DNA of 24,379 nt, taken from contig DDSR01000407.1 of the NCBI GenBank assembly GCA_002343455.1, forward strand, positions 3,061 to 27,439. Direction: 5' to 3'. This document shows positions 14,702 to 22,845 of this stretch, piece by piece. Within the stretch, counting starts at the first letter, position 1, and each line of letters opens with the position of its first letter. The notes beneath the pieces were generated by a model. It did not search any database, had not been told where the DNA came from, and saw nothing but the letters and a program-made list of their open reading frames with translations. This DNA is from Deltaproteobacteria bacterium UBA2385. GTDB taxonomy: Bacteria > Myxococcota_A > UBA796 > UBA2385. The position numbers were made by a program, and so were the translations under genes.

Positions 14702-17700
14702 GTGCTTCGGACCCTGCGCTCCTTCACCCTCGGCCTCGCCCTCCTGCTGGCTCCGGCGGCGGCCCGCGGGGCAGCCTACGACCCCGAGCTGACCTGGCGG
14801 TCGATGACCACCGATCACTTCCGGATCACCTTCCACGGCGGGGAGGAGAAGCTGGCCGAGCAGTCGGCCACCATCCTGGAGCAGGCCTGGGACGAGCTGA
14901 CGGCCGAGCTGAAGACGGCTCCACGGCGGCGGATCGAGGTGGTCCTGGTCGACCGCACCGACGCGGCCAACGGCTATGCGCAGACCATCCCGGTCAACAC
15001 CATCGTCATCTACGTGACCGCCCCGGGCGAGGACTCGACCCTCTCCTCCTACGAGGACTGGAACCAGACCATCCTCACCCACGAGCTGGTCCACATCCTG
15101 CACATCGAGACAGTGGAGGGCCTGCCCGGCGCGGTGCGGGCGGTCCTGGGGCGGGTGATCAGCGTCAACCGGGTCAGCCCCGGCTGGGTGATCGAGGGCT
15201 TCGCCACCTTCCAGGAGACCCGCCACACGACGGCCGGACGGGGCCGATCGACGATCGCCCATATGATCAAGCGCATGGCCGCGCTCGAGGACGGCTTCCC
15301 GCCGCTGGGCACCATGGACGGTTGGATCCGCGAGCCCCCCGGCGGCAACCTGCGCTACCTGTTCGGGCAGGACTTCATCCAGTTCATCGCCGACACCCGC
15401 GGCGAGGACGTCTGGACCGACTGGATCCACAGCTACGGCCGCGGCATCCCCTACCTGCTGCCCGGCAAGCGCGTCTTCGGCAAGCGGCTCGTGCCCCTCT
15501 ACAAGGAGTGGCGGGAGGAGTTCCTGGCCCGCTACCAGCGGCAGGCCGACGAGGTCATCGCCCAGGGCCTGACCCAGCCGCGCTTCCTGACGCCCGAGGG
15601 CCATCGCTGCACGACCCCCTCCTGGAGCCCCGACGGCAGCCGGCTGGTCTACTCCTGCACCGATCCCCGGCGGGGGCCGGCCATCTGGATGGCCGAGCGG
15701 GACGGCCAGGGGGCCGAGATCGAGCTGAACGGGCGGACGGCCTCGACCTTCACCTGGCGGGCCGACAGCGAGGCCTTCGCCTTCAGCTCCTCGCGGGTGG
15801 TCAACCGCTACAACGTCTGGAACGACGTCAGCCTCTACACCATCGGCGGGGGGGTGGAGAGCCTGACCCGGGGACAGCGGGCGCGGGATCCGGAGTTCTC
15901 GCCGGACGGACAGGTGATGTTGACCGTCACCAACGCGGTGCAGAACAACCAGCTCGCCCGGCTGACGGTCGACCGCAAGCTCGATCCCTTGACCGAGCAC
16001 GAGGACGCCACCCAGCTCTCCACGCCGCGCTTCTCGCCCGACGGCAGGTTCGTGGCCATCTCGGTCTGGCGCGATGGCTACCGGGACCTCTGGCTCACCA
16101 CCGCGACCGGCGAGCCCTGGCGGCGGGTGACGGTCGACCTCGCCCACGACATGGACCCGGCCTGGTCCCCCGACGGGCGCACGCTGTACTTCTCCAGCGA
16201 TCGCACCGGCATCTTCAACCTCTACGCCCTGGACCTGGACAGTGAGCGACTGTTCCAGGTCACCAATGTGCTGGGGGGCGCCTTCTCGCCCTCCCCTCAC
16301 CCCGACGGCACCTCCCTCGTCTACGAGAGCTTCCACCACGCCGGCTCTCGCATCGCCTGGCTGGACCTGGACCGCTCCACCTGGATCGACCGGGGCGACC
16401 TCGCGCGCCCGATGGAGGAGGCGACGCCGCTGGCGGAGGCCCTGCCGGCCGAGGGCGATGTCCAGGTGGCCGCCCGCCTGTACCGGGCCGAGAAGGCGCG
16501 CCAGCGCTGGGAGCAGGAGCAGGCCCCGGCCGAGGAGCCTCCCGCCGAGCCCGCCCCCGAACCTGAACCCGACCCCGAACCCGAGCCCGACCCCTGGAAG
16601 GCGCGCGGCCCCGCGATGTCCCTGGTCGAGCGGCTGCCCTACCCGGGGCTGGAGGGCGTCGGAGGAGCCTTCCACCACGCCCGTCTCTGGCCCGGCAGCT
16701 GGGGCCTCCCCGAAGAGCCGAGCAGCCACGCCGGGGCCGACGCGCCCGACGCCGGTGCCGACGATCAGCGCGCGACCGTGGTCGAGCTCGACGGCCCCGA
16801 GGAGGAGGACTACCCCTTCACCCGGCCGGTGGGACGCTACTCCCCCTGGGGGAGCCTGCTCCCGCCTCGCTACGTCCTGCCGACGATCACAAGTACGACC
16901 TTCGGCTTCCAGGGGATGCTCTCGACCTCGGGCGCGGACACCCTGCGGCGCTGGCTGTACAGCGGCTACCTCAGCTACCGGACCGACGCACGGTTCCTGG
17001 GCTGGGGCGCCTCGCTGGCCTGGAACCGCTGGGTGCCGATCATCACCGCCGGCGCCTACGCCTACGCGGTGCCCTATGGCGATCTGTACGTGCAGCCCTC
17101 GGCCCCCTCGCAGGGCGGCAGCTACGTTCCCAGCGTCGAGAGCAGCAACGAGCGCTACTGGGACAAGCGCATCCGCGCCTATGCGCAGCTGACCCACCCG
17201 ATCGACGAGTACCGCTCGGTCTTCGGGCGCTGGTCGGGGACCAGCCGGCAGCCCCTTGAGGCGCTCACCGACGGCGCCTACCGGCCCTTCCTGCCGACCC
17301 GTGGCTTCATCAGCAGCGTCGGCGGCGGCTGGCGCTATGCCCGCGGACGCTCCTACGACACCTCCATCTCGCCGGAGCAGGGCCGGATCCTCTCGCTGGT
17401 CGGTGATCTGAGCGCCCCGTGGATCGGGGCCTTCGTGCTGGACGACCAGGACCAGTGGGTGGGCTTCACCCAGCTCCAGATCACCGCCGAGTGGCGGGAG
17501 TACCGCACCGTCCCCTGGGCGGCGAACCATGTGCTGGCCACGAAGCTGGCCGGGGGATTCTCGACCGGCGACGAGAACCGCTACGGCTCCTACCGTTTGG
17601 GCGGCAGCTTCGGCGAGAGCGCCTACTACACGCTGCCCGACGAGTGGCGCGCCCTGCGCGGCTTCCCCACCGCGGTCGTCTACGGCGACAACTACTACCT

Positions 17701-18010
17701 GGGCAGCGCCGAGTATCGGCTGCCGCTGCTCTACGTCGACCGTGGCCTGGGGGTCCTGCCCTTCTTCGCCCGGGGGCTCTCGGGGGCCGCCTTCGTCGAC
17801 GCGGGCAACGCCTTCACCGACTTCACCTCCCCCGAGACGCTGGCGGGCCTGCGGGTGGGCAGCGGCGCCGAGCTCTCCGCTTCGGCGGTCCTGGGCTGGG
17901 GCATCCCGGTGACCTTGCGCCTGGGCTACGCCTTCGCCGTCCTCGGCGACGGTGGATACGCGCCGGGGAGCCTGGGCGGCGCCTACGCCTGGCTCGGCTC
18001 CAGCTACTGA
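14702..18010 (+). CDS. Three-part envelope protein: gluzincin-type (MA-like) peptidase domain, PD40/TolB-like propeller, Omp85/BamA-like barrel
   Basis: The product has 1102 residues and starts with a signal peptide (to about residue 23). Part 1 (about 30-270) is a peptidase MA-like domain, with HELVH at 127-131 and a downstream Glu165 in WVIEGFATFQE, the layout of an active zinc gluzincin. Part 2 (about 295-560) has at least five PD40 blades with SWSPDGSRLVY, EFSPDGQV, RFSPDGRFVAIS and AWSPDGRTLYFSSD, like the TolB propeller. A Pro/Glu-rich hinge (about 606-632) follows. Part 3 (about 700-1102) looks like a surface-antigen (D15) barrel: RGFPTAVVYGDNYYLGSAEYRLPL, then FFARGLSGAAFVDAGNAF, and a final Tyr. 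The barrel should lie in the outer membrane, with the rest in the periplasm or outside. The GTG at 14702 is chosen because it directly precedes the signal peptide. The ribosome site is weak. Confidence 0.85.
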   Translation: MLRTLRSFTLGLALLLAPAAARGAAYDPELTWRSMTTDHFRITFHGGEEKLAEQSATILEQAWDELTAELKTAPRRRIEVVLVDRTDAANGYAQTIPVNTIVIYVTAPGEDSTLSSYEDWNQTILTHELVHILHIETVEGLPGAVRAVLGRVISVNRVSPGWVIEGFATFQETRHTTAGRGRSTIAHMIKRMAALEDGFPPLGTMDGWIREPPGGNLRYLFGQDFIQFIADTRGEDVWTDWIHSYGRGIPYLLPGKRVFGKRLVPLYKEWREEFLARYQRQADEVIAQGLTQPRFLTPEGHRCTTPSWSPDGSRLVYSCTDPRRGPAIWMAERDGQGAEIELNGRTASTFTWRADSEAFAFSSSRVVNRYNVWNDVSLYTIGGGVESLTRGQRARDPEFSPDGQVMLTVTNAVQNNQLARLTVDRKLDPLTEHEDATQLSTPRFSPDGRFVAISVWRDGYRDLWLTTATGEPWRRVTVDLAHDMDPAWSPDGRTLYFSSDRTGIFNLYALDLDSERLFQVTNVLGGAFSPSPHPDGTSLVYESFHHAGSRIAWLDLDRSTWIDRGDLARPMEEATPLAEALPAEGDVQVAARLYRAEKARQRWEQEQAPAEEPPAEPAPEPEPDPEPEPDPWKARGPAMSLVERLPYPGLEGVGGAFHHARLWPGSWGLPEEPSSHAGADAPDAGADDQRATVVELDGPEEEDYPFTRPVGRYSPWGSLLPPRYVLPTITSTTFGFQGMLSTSGADTLRRWLYSGYLSYRTDARFLGWGASLAWNRWVPIITAGAYAYAVPYGDLYVQPSAPSQGGSYVPSVESSNERYWDKRIRAYAQLTHPIDEYRSVFGRWSGTSRQPLEALTDGAYRPFLPTRGFISSVGGGWRYARGRSYDTSISPEQGRILSLVGDLSAPWIGAFVLDDQDQWVGFTQLQITAEWREYRTVPWAANHVLATKLAGGFSTGDENRYGSYRLGGSFGESAYYTLPDEWRALRGFPTAVVYGDNYYLGSAEYRLPLLYVDRGLGVLPFFARGLSGAAFVDAGNAFTDFTSPETLAGLRVGSGAELSASAVLGWGIPVTLRLGYAFAVLGDGGYAPGSLGGAYAWLGSSY

Positions 18011-18023
18011 GGCACTCCCGACG

Positions 18024-20135
18024 ATGCGCTCCACGCCCTCTCTCCTGATTCCTCCCGGGCTCCTCGGCGGGCTCCTCGGCGGGCTCCTCGCCAGCCCCGC
18101 GGCCCTGGCCGGCCCCTCCGCAGCGGCCACGGTCGCCCTGGCCACCGGCGACTGCCCGACCATCGTCGCCGAGCTGCGCGAGGTGGAGACCGAGGCGCTG
18201 GGGCTGGCCCTGGCGCGCTGCCAGGCCGGGCTGGGCCAACCCCAGGAGGCCCTGCGGCTGCTGGATGGCGTGCGGGACCCGGGCCTGCGGCCCTACGAGC
18301 GCCTGGTGCGGGGCGAGGTCCTGCTGGCGGCCGGGCGCTGGGCCGAAGCGGCCGCGGTGCTGGCCGAGGCGACCCTGAGCGGCGACGCGGGGGAGCGGGC
18401 CGCCATGCTGCGGGGGCGGGCCCTGGTCGAGCAGGGCGCCTACGAAGAGGCGCGGGCGGTGCTGGCGCCGCTGATCGCCGGCAGCCTGGGCGAGGCGGGC
18501 AAGGTGCCCGGCCCGGGGGGCGCCGATCCGGGGGAGACGCGCTGGTGGCTGGCCCAGGGGGCGATCCGGCGGGGCGAGCCCGACAAGGCCGTGCCGGTGA
18601 TGCAGAAGATCTGGGCCCGCAACCCGAGCAGCCCCTTCGCGATCCAGGCCGAGGCCTGGCTGACCACGCGGGGGCTCCCGGTCGAGGACCGCAGCACCGA
18701 CGCGGGCAAGGCCTTGCTGCGCGAGCGCATCGAGACGATGCAGAAGCAGCGGCGCTACGGCGAGGCGTTGGCGCTGGAGGACAGCCTGGGCGTCGTGCGC
18801 TCCGCCTCGGAGGAGGCCCGGCTGGCCTTCCGGGCCAAGGACTATCCGCGGGCCATCGCCGCCTTCGAGCGCATCTCCTCGCCCTCGCCCTCGCAGCGCT
18901 TCGACCACGCGCTGGCGACCTCGCGGGTCGGCGACCACGCCGGGGCTGCCCGGCTCTACAGCGCGCTGCTGGCCGCGGCGCCGAGCAGCAGCCAGGCCGA
19001 CGAGGCCAGCTACAAGCTCGGCTACCTCGCCTACGACAAGGGCGAGCTGGAGCGGGCGATCCCCCTGCTGAGCGACCACCTGGGGCGCTACCCGAGCTCC
19101 TCGTTCGCCGACGATGCCCGCTGGTTCATCGCCTGGAGCCAGGTCCGCCTGGGACGCCTCTCCGAGGCCGACCAGTCCTTCGAGACCTTCCAGCGCCTGC
19201 ACCCCAAGAGCGACCTGGCGGCCTACGCGGGCTGGTGGCGGGCCTGGATCCTCCTCCAGGGAGGCAACGAGGTCGGAGCCAAGGACGCATGGCAGGCAGT
19301 GCTCAACCGCTGGCCCACCTCGGGGGCGGCCTGGCTGGCCAGCAAGCGCCTGGGGCAGCGAACCGAGGGGGTCCCGACCCGCGGCCCGCCTCCGAAGCCC
19401 CCCGCCGAGCTGCAGACCGACGCCTGGCGACGCGGCACCGCGCTGGCCGAGGCGGGGCTGCTGGAGTGGGCTCGGCCCGAGCTGCAGAGCCTCATCCCGG
19501 CCGCCAAGGCCGCCGGGCCGGCCGGTCGCGTCCCCTTGGCCCTGGCCCTGGTGGAGGCGGGCGACTACGGAAACGCCAAGGAGCTCGCGGGGCCCGCCTG
19601 CGGCACGCCTTGGCGCTCGCCGGGCGATGCCTGGGCCTTGCGGGCCTGCTATCCACGGCCACAGGCCGAGCTGGTCAGCTCGATCGCCGTCCCTGCCGGG
19701 CTCGATCCGCTGCTTCCCTACGCGATCATGAACGCCGAGAGCGCCCTGAAGCCCTGGGTGGCCTCGCCCGCCGGAGCCCGCGGCCTGATGCAGCTGATGC
19801 CCGCCGTGGCAGAGCGGCACCACCTGCAGCGCTTCCGGGCCTCGCCCTTCTCCTCGGACGCCCTCTTCCAGCCCGGCTACAACGCCGCCCTGGGCACGGC
19901 CGAGCTCGTCGCGCTGCGGGAGACCTTCAAGGGCGCCGGCGTCGAGCCCGGCCTCCCCCTCGTCATCGCCGGCTACAACGGCGGGGCCGAGGCCGTCCAG
20001 CGCTGGCTGGCGCTCTACCCGAGCCCTCCCGAGGGAGAGCGCTTCGCCGAGGACATCGGCTACACCGAGACGCGGACCTATGTGCGGCGCGTGCTGGGCT
20101 ACCTGCAGCAGTACCGCTACGTCTACGGGGACTAG
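18024..20135 (+). CDS. TPR-containing soluble lytic transglycosylase (SLT domain, Slt70-like)
   Basis: The product has 703 residues. A long signal peptide (to about residue 30) carries a GLLG repeat. Residues about 50-540 are helical repeats of the TPR type (for example ASYKLGYLAYDKGELERAIPLL), matching the alpha-superhelical ring of Slt70. Residues about 550-690 are the SLT catalytic domain, with Glu572 in NAESALKPW as the catalytic acid, SPAGARGLMQLMP, IAGYNGG, and the closing ETRTYVRRVLGYLQQY. The enzyme cleaves peptidoglycan between MurNAc and GlcNAc to form 1,6-anhydro ends, and should act in the periplasm. The ATG at 18024 lies 13 bases after the previous stop, so co-transcription is likely. 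The TAG stop is shared with the SppA gene on the other strand. Confidence 0.92.
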   Translation: MRSTPSLLIPPGLLGGLLGGLLASPAALAGPSAAATVALATGDCPTIVAELREVETEALGLALARCQAGLGQPQEALRLLDGVRDPGLRPYERLVRGEVLLAAGRWAEAAAVLAEATLSGDAGERAAMLRGRALVEQGAYEEARAVLAPLIAGSLGEAGKVPGPGGADPGETRWWLAQGAIRRGEPDKAVPVMQKIWARNPSSPFAIQAEAWLTTRGLPVEDRSTDAGKALLRERIETMQKQRRYGEALALEDSLGVVRSASEEARLAFRAKDYPRAIAAFERISSPSPSQRFDHALATSRVGDHAGAARLYSALLAAAPSSSQADEASYKLGYLAYDKGELERAIPLLSDHLGRYPSSSFADDARWFIAWSQVRLGRLSEADQSFETFQRLHPKSDLAAYAGWWRAWILLQGGNEVGAKDAWQAVLNRWPTSGAAWLASKRLGQRTEGVPTRGPPPKPPAELQTDAWRRGTALAEAGLLEWARPELQSLIPAAKAAGPAGRVPLALALVEAGDYGNAKELAGPACGTPWRSPGDAWALRACYPRPQAELVSSIAVPAGLDPLLPYAIMNAESALKPWVASPAGARGLMQLMPAVAERHHLQRFRASPFSSDALFQPGYNAALGTAELVALRETFKGAGVEPGLPLVIAGYNGGAEAVQRWLALYPSPPEGERFAEDIGYTETRTYVRRVLGYLQQYRYVYGD
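18057..18092 (+). repeat. 12-base tandem repeat in the transglycosylase signal peptide
   Basis: Two exact copies of gggctcctcggc (18057-18068, 18069-18080) are followed by a third with one change (18081-18092). It encodes GLLG-GLLG-GLLA in the hydrophobic core of the signal peptide. The period is in frame, so copy number changes would lengthen or shorten the core without a frameshift. Confidence 0.85.
20132..20135. other. CTAG shared by two convergent stop codons
   Basis: TAG at 20133-20135 ends the transglycosylase gene. On the other strand the TAG that ends the SppA gene occupies 20134-20132. The two genes thus overlap tail to tail by four bases, using one palindromic CTAG, and leave no room for a terminator between them. 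Confidence 0.9.
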
Positions 20136-21823
20136 CCCCGGCCGACGCTCCAGGGCAACAGGGCCAGCGCCTGGCCGGGCATGGCGCGGACGAGGCGGAG
20201 CGAGTCGCCCAGGGGGCCGAGGGTGCGGAGGGAGAGCTCGACCAGGTCGGGAGCCTGAGCGTCCCGGCCCAGGAGCTGGGCGAGCAGGCGGAAGCGCGGG
20301 GGCGGGAAGCGCAGGTGTACGGTCGGCGACTCGGGGCTGAGCCCGGCGAGGTAGCGGGCTCGCTCGATGCCCTCGGGCAGGCCGCCCAGGCGGTCCACGA
20401 GGCCGTGCTGGAGCGCCTGTCGGCCGGTCCAGACGCGGCCGGCGGCGAAGGGCTCGATCGCCTCGACCGGGCGGCGGCGCCCGGCGGCGACGATCTGCAA
20501 GAAGCGCTGGTACGCCCGCAGCAGCAGCTCGCGGAAGCGTCGACGCTCCTCGTCCTCGAAGGGGCGGAAGGGCCCGAGGCTCATGCCCTCCGGCGGGCTG
20601 CGGACCGCCTCGGATCTGACGCCCAGCGTGGCCATCAGCCCGGAGAGGTCCAGCTTGCCGCCCACCACGCCGATCGAGCCCGTGACCGTGCCCGGGCTGG
20701 CGATGATCTCCGCTGCCGGCGCGCCGATGTAGTAGCCGCCGCTGGCGGCCGTGTCGGCGAAGACGGCGATGACCGGCTTGCTGGCGCCAAGGCGTTGAAC
20801 GGCTCGCGCGATGATGTCGCTGGCCAGGGCGCTGCCGCCGGGGCTGTTGATGAAGAGCACGACGGCCCCGAAGGCGTCGAGCTCGGCGAGCTCGTCCAGG
20901 ACCGGCACGACCCGGTCCGCGTCGATGCGCTGCCCGCCTCCGCCCGAGGGCTCCGCGCCGTAGACGACCGCGCCTTCCAGGTGGACGACGCCTACCCGGC
21001 GCTCTCGCTTGCCCCAGCGGGAGAGGGCTCGCTCGATCCGGAGCAGTCGCGCATAGCTGCGAAAGGAGAGGGGCTTGATGTTCTGGCCCAGCAGCTCTTC
21101 CATCGCCGCGTGGGCCTGGTCGGCGTGGCCGAGACCGTCGACCAGCTTCTCGGACAGCGCCCGCTCGGCCCCGAAGGGCGCCTCCACCATGAGTCGACGG
21201 ACGGTCTCCGGGGGGATGCCCCGGCCCTCGGCGATGCTCTCGATCAGCTGATCGGCGAGGTCCTCGACCAGCTCGCTCATGGCCTGCCGGTTGGGCGCGG
21301 AGGCGAAGGAGCGGGAGTAGCTCTCGCCGAAGCTCTTGAACTCGCCGGCGGTCTCGACCTCGAAGCGCACACCCAGCTTCTCGAAGAGGCCCCCGAAGAA
21401 GGTGAGCTCCGAGCCGACCCCCGAGAGGAAGACATCCGCAGCCGGCTCCAGCCAGACCCGATCGGCGGCCCCGGCCAGCATGAGCTCCTGGCTGCCCGCG
21501 ACCTCCAGGTGCACGAAGACCAGCTTGCCGGCGTCCCGCAGCGCTCGAAGGCGGCGATGCAGCTCCTGGGCGGCGGACCAGCCCATGCTGGGGTGGCGGA
21601 TGCGCAGCTTGACGGCGCGCAGGAGCGGGTCGCCGGCGAGGGCGTCGAGCAGCTCGTTGGTGCTGGCGACGCCCTCCAGGTCGGCGCGCCGCGGCATGTC
21701 GTTGGCGAAGGAGATCTCCAGCACGCCGCGCTTGCCCAGCTGCCAGCGCCGCAAGGCCACCACCAGGGCGGTCAACGGCACGGCGATGAAGCCCAACAGG
21801 GAGGACCAGAGGATGGCGAGCAC
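20132..21823 (-). CDS. sppA: Signal peptide peptidase SppA, long (67K) type
   Basis: The product has 563 residues, close to E. coli SppA (618). A membrane anchor lies at residues about 2-28. It is followed by two related ClpP/crotonase-fold halves. The Ser/Lys dyad is intact: Lys163 in GEFKSFGES from the N-terminal half, and Ser361 in TAASGGYYI from the C-terminal half, 198 residues apart, versus 200 in E. coli. FINSPGG, SPGTVTGSIGVVGGK and WTGRQALQHGLVDRLG are also typical. The enzyme degrades leftover signal peptides in the membrane. The GTG at 21823 is chosen because GGAG lies 7 bases upstream. A GTG at 21862 lacks such a site. The gene is divergent from the small unknown at 21898 and converges on the lytic transglycosylase. 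Confidence 0.92.
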   Translation of the reverse strand: MLAILWSSLLGFIAVPLTALVVALRRWQLGKRGVLEISFANDMPRRADLEGVASTNELLDALAGDPLLRAVKLRIRHPSMGWSAAQELHRRLRALRDAGKLVFVHLEVAGSQELMLAGAADRVWLEPAADVFLSGVGSELTFFGGLFEKLGVRFEVETAGEFKSFGESYSRSFASAPNRQAMSELVEDLADQLIESIAEGRGIPPETVRRLMVEAPFGAERALSEKLVDGLGHADQAHAAMEELLGQNIKPLSFRSYARLLRIERALSRWGKRERRVGVVHLEGAVVYGAEPSGGGGQRIDADRVVPVLDELAELDAFGAVVLFINSPGGSALASDIIARAVQRLGASKPVIAVFADTAASGGYYIGAPAAEIIASPGTVTGSIGVVGGKLDLSGLMATLGVRSEAVRSPPEGMSLGPFRPFEDEERRRFRELLLRAYQRFLQIVAAGRRRPVEAIEPFAAGRVWTGRQALQHGLVDRLGGLPEGIERARYLAGLSPESPTVHLRFPPPRFRLLAQLLGRDAQAPDLVELSLRTLGPLGDSLRLVRAMPGQALALLPWSVGRG

Positions 21824-21897
21824 GCAGCGGCTCCAAAGAGAGAGGTGGTTAAGACTACTCACCGCGGAGGGACTGTCACCTCCTCCAGGGAGGACCA
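21824..21897. promoter_or_regulatory. Divergent promoter region between sppA and the small unknown gene
   Basis: The 74 bases between two divergent starts must serve both. They include an AT-richer stretch (ggttaagactactc, about 21847-21860). TCCTCC-AG-GGAGGA (21881-21894) is a perfect palindrome that contains the ribosome site of the plus-strand gene and could hide it in a hairpin. No clear sigma-70 boxes were found. Confidence 0.45.
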
Positions 21898-22305
21898 ATG
21901 GCTGGCCTGTTCACCGACGAGGAGCTCGCCCTCTTCGCCCATCTCCCCGAGACCGACCTGATCGACCTCGCGATCGAGCTCGAGGTGCCGGTCGGAGAGA
22001 GCGTCTCCCGGCCCGAGCTGCTCAACGCCGTGATCTCGCCGCTGGCCGAGCTGGCGAAGACCGAGGGCCTCCCCTTCTCGCGCTTCGACAAGGACGACCT
22101 CGACGAGCTGCCGCGCGAACACCTGCTCGCCCTGACCCGCTCCATGAGCCTGCCAGCCGAGACCAGCGCCCTCATCAAGGCCGGAGAGAAGGTCTACAAG
22201 CGGTACCGGAACCAGCGCCAGCGCTCGCAGGTGCCGCTGTTCCTCCCGATGCTGCTGCCGATCCTGGCCCGCTATCTTGCGGAGAGGGATCACCAGGCAG
22301 GTTGA
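21898..22305 (+). CDS. Small protein of unknown function
   Basis: The product has 135 residues, no signal peptide and no membrane helix, and I recognise no family. The N-terminal part is acidic (FTDEELALFAHLPETDLIDLAIELEVPVGESVSRPELLNAVISPLAELA) and predicted helical, resembling a SAP-like or 'go-to-ligand' helical pair in pattern only. The C-terminal third is basic then hydrophobic (YKRYRNQRQRSQVPLFLPMLLPILARYL). GGGAGGA ahead of the ATG supports the start. Codon usage is that of the neighbours. The zinc-ribbon gene begins 60 bases later behind its own candidate promoter, so it is not clearly in the same transcript. A DNA- or protein-binding role is possible but unproven. Confidence 0.75.
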   Translation: MAGLFTDEELALFAHLPETDLIDLAIELEVPVGESVSRPELLNAVISPLAELAKTEGLPFSRFDKDDLDELPREHLLALTRSMSLPAETSALIKAGEKVYKRYRNQRQRSQVPLFLPMLLPILARYLAERDHQAG

Positions 22306-22330
22306 CATCGGCCCTCATCAAGCGTACACA
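22302..22330 (+). promoter_or_regulatory. Candidate sigma-70 promoter for the zinc-ribbon/mreB-like pair
   Basis: A perfect TTGACA (22302-22307) and TACACA (22325-22330) are separated by 17 bases, the optimal spacing. The -10 matches consensus at only three of six positions and lacks the last T, so strength is uncertain. It overlaps the end of the upstream gene. Transcription would start about 30 bases before the GTG at 22366. Confidence 0.5.
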
Positions 22331-22365
22331 ACGCGCCGCAAGCGCAAACTGCGAGCGGAGGCGCC

Positions 22366-22842
22366 GTGGAGACCAAGACCTGCCCTAGCTGTGGAACCGA
22401 TGTCCCATCGGTTGCCAGCACCTGCAAGAGCTGCTTTCACGACTTCAACGCGGTCGTAGAGAAGAAGACCAACCCGCTGATCATCATGCTGGGCTTCCTG
22501 GTCGCGATGGCGGTGGTGGGGGCGGCGGCGTTCGCCCACCTCTACTACTACAACGCCCAGGAGAACATCGTCGTCGACGCCGAGACGCAGTCGATCGTGG
22601 TCACGCGGGTCACCGCCTCCAAGACGACCAGCGACCGCATCCCCTTCTCGGACGTCGTGAAGGTCGAGCACGTGATGGGCGGCGAGACCGCCATGTTCGA
22701 GGTCATCGCCGTGACCAACACGGGCGAGCGGGTCCTCGTCCAGCAGTCCGACAAGCCCATCCGCGGGCACGCCGAGCACATCGCCAGCATCATCGACAAG
22801 CCCTTCGAAGAGATCAGCCTGATCAAGACCTTCGGCGACTGA
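22366..22842 (+). CDS. Zinc-ribbon membrane protein of unknown function
   Basis: The product has 158 residues. The N-terminus is a zinc ribbon with Cys6, Cys9, Cys20 and Cys23 (CPSC-x10-CKSC). A single membrane helix follows at about residues 36-60 (NPLIIMLGFLVAMAVVGAAAF). The remaining 95 residues form a beta-rich soluble domain with no recognised family. With the ribbon in the cytoplasm, this domain would face the periplasm. The GTG at 22366 has GGAGG four bases upstream. The mreB-like gene begins 3 bases after its stop, so the two are co-transcribed, and a link to cell-shape machinery is a fair inference. It is not MreC or MreD: there is no coiled coil or multi-helix pattern. Confidence 0.8.
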   Translation: METKTCPSCGTDVPSVASTCKSCFHDFNAVVEKKTNPLIIMLGFLVAMAVVGAAAFAHLYYYNAQENIVVDAETQSIVVTRVTASKTTSDRIPFSDVVKVEHVMGGETAMFEVIAVTNTGERVLVQQSDKPIRGHAEHIASIIDKPFEEISLIKTFGD

Positions 22843-22845
22843 GGC

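Noticed and set aside
14585..18163. Long minus-strand frame (1192 residues) opposite the metalloprotease/propeller/barrel gene
   Set aside because: No domain, Gly/Ala/Val/Arg-rich, and the opposite strand has clear HExxH, PD40 and barrel motifs.
17823..21836. Very long minus-strand frame (1337 residues) across the transglycosylase and sppA
   Set aside because: It is a shadow: Arg/Pro/Gly-rich noise in high-GC DNA. The frames for the transglycosylase and SppA have catalytic motifs.
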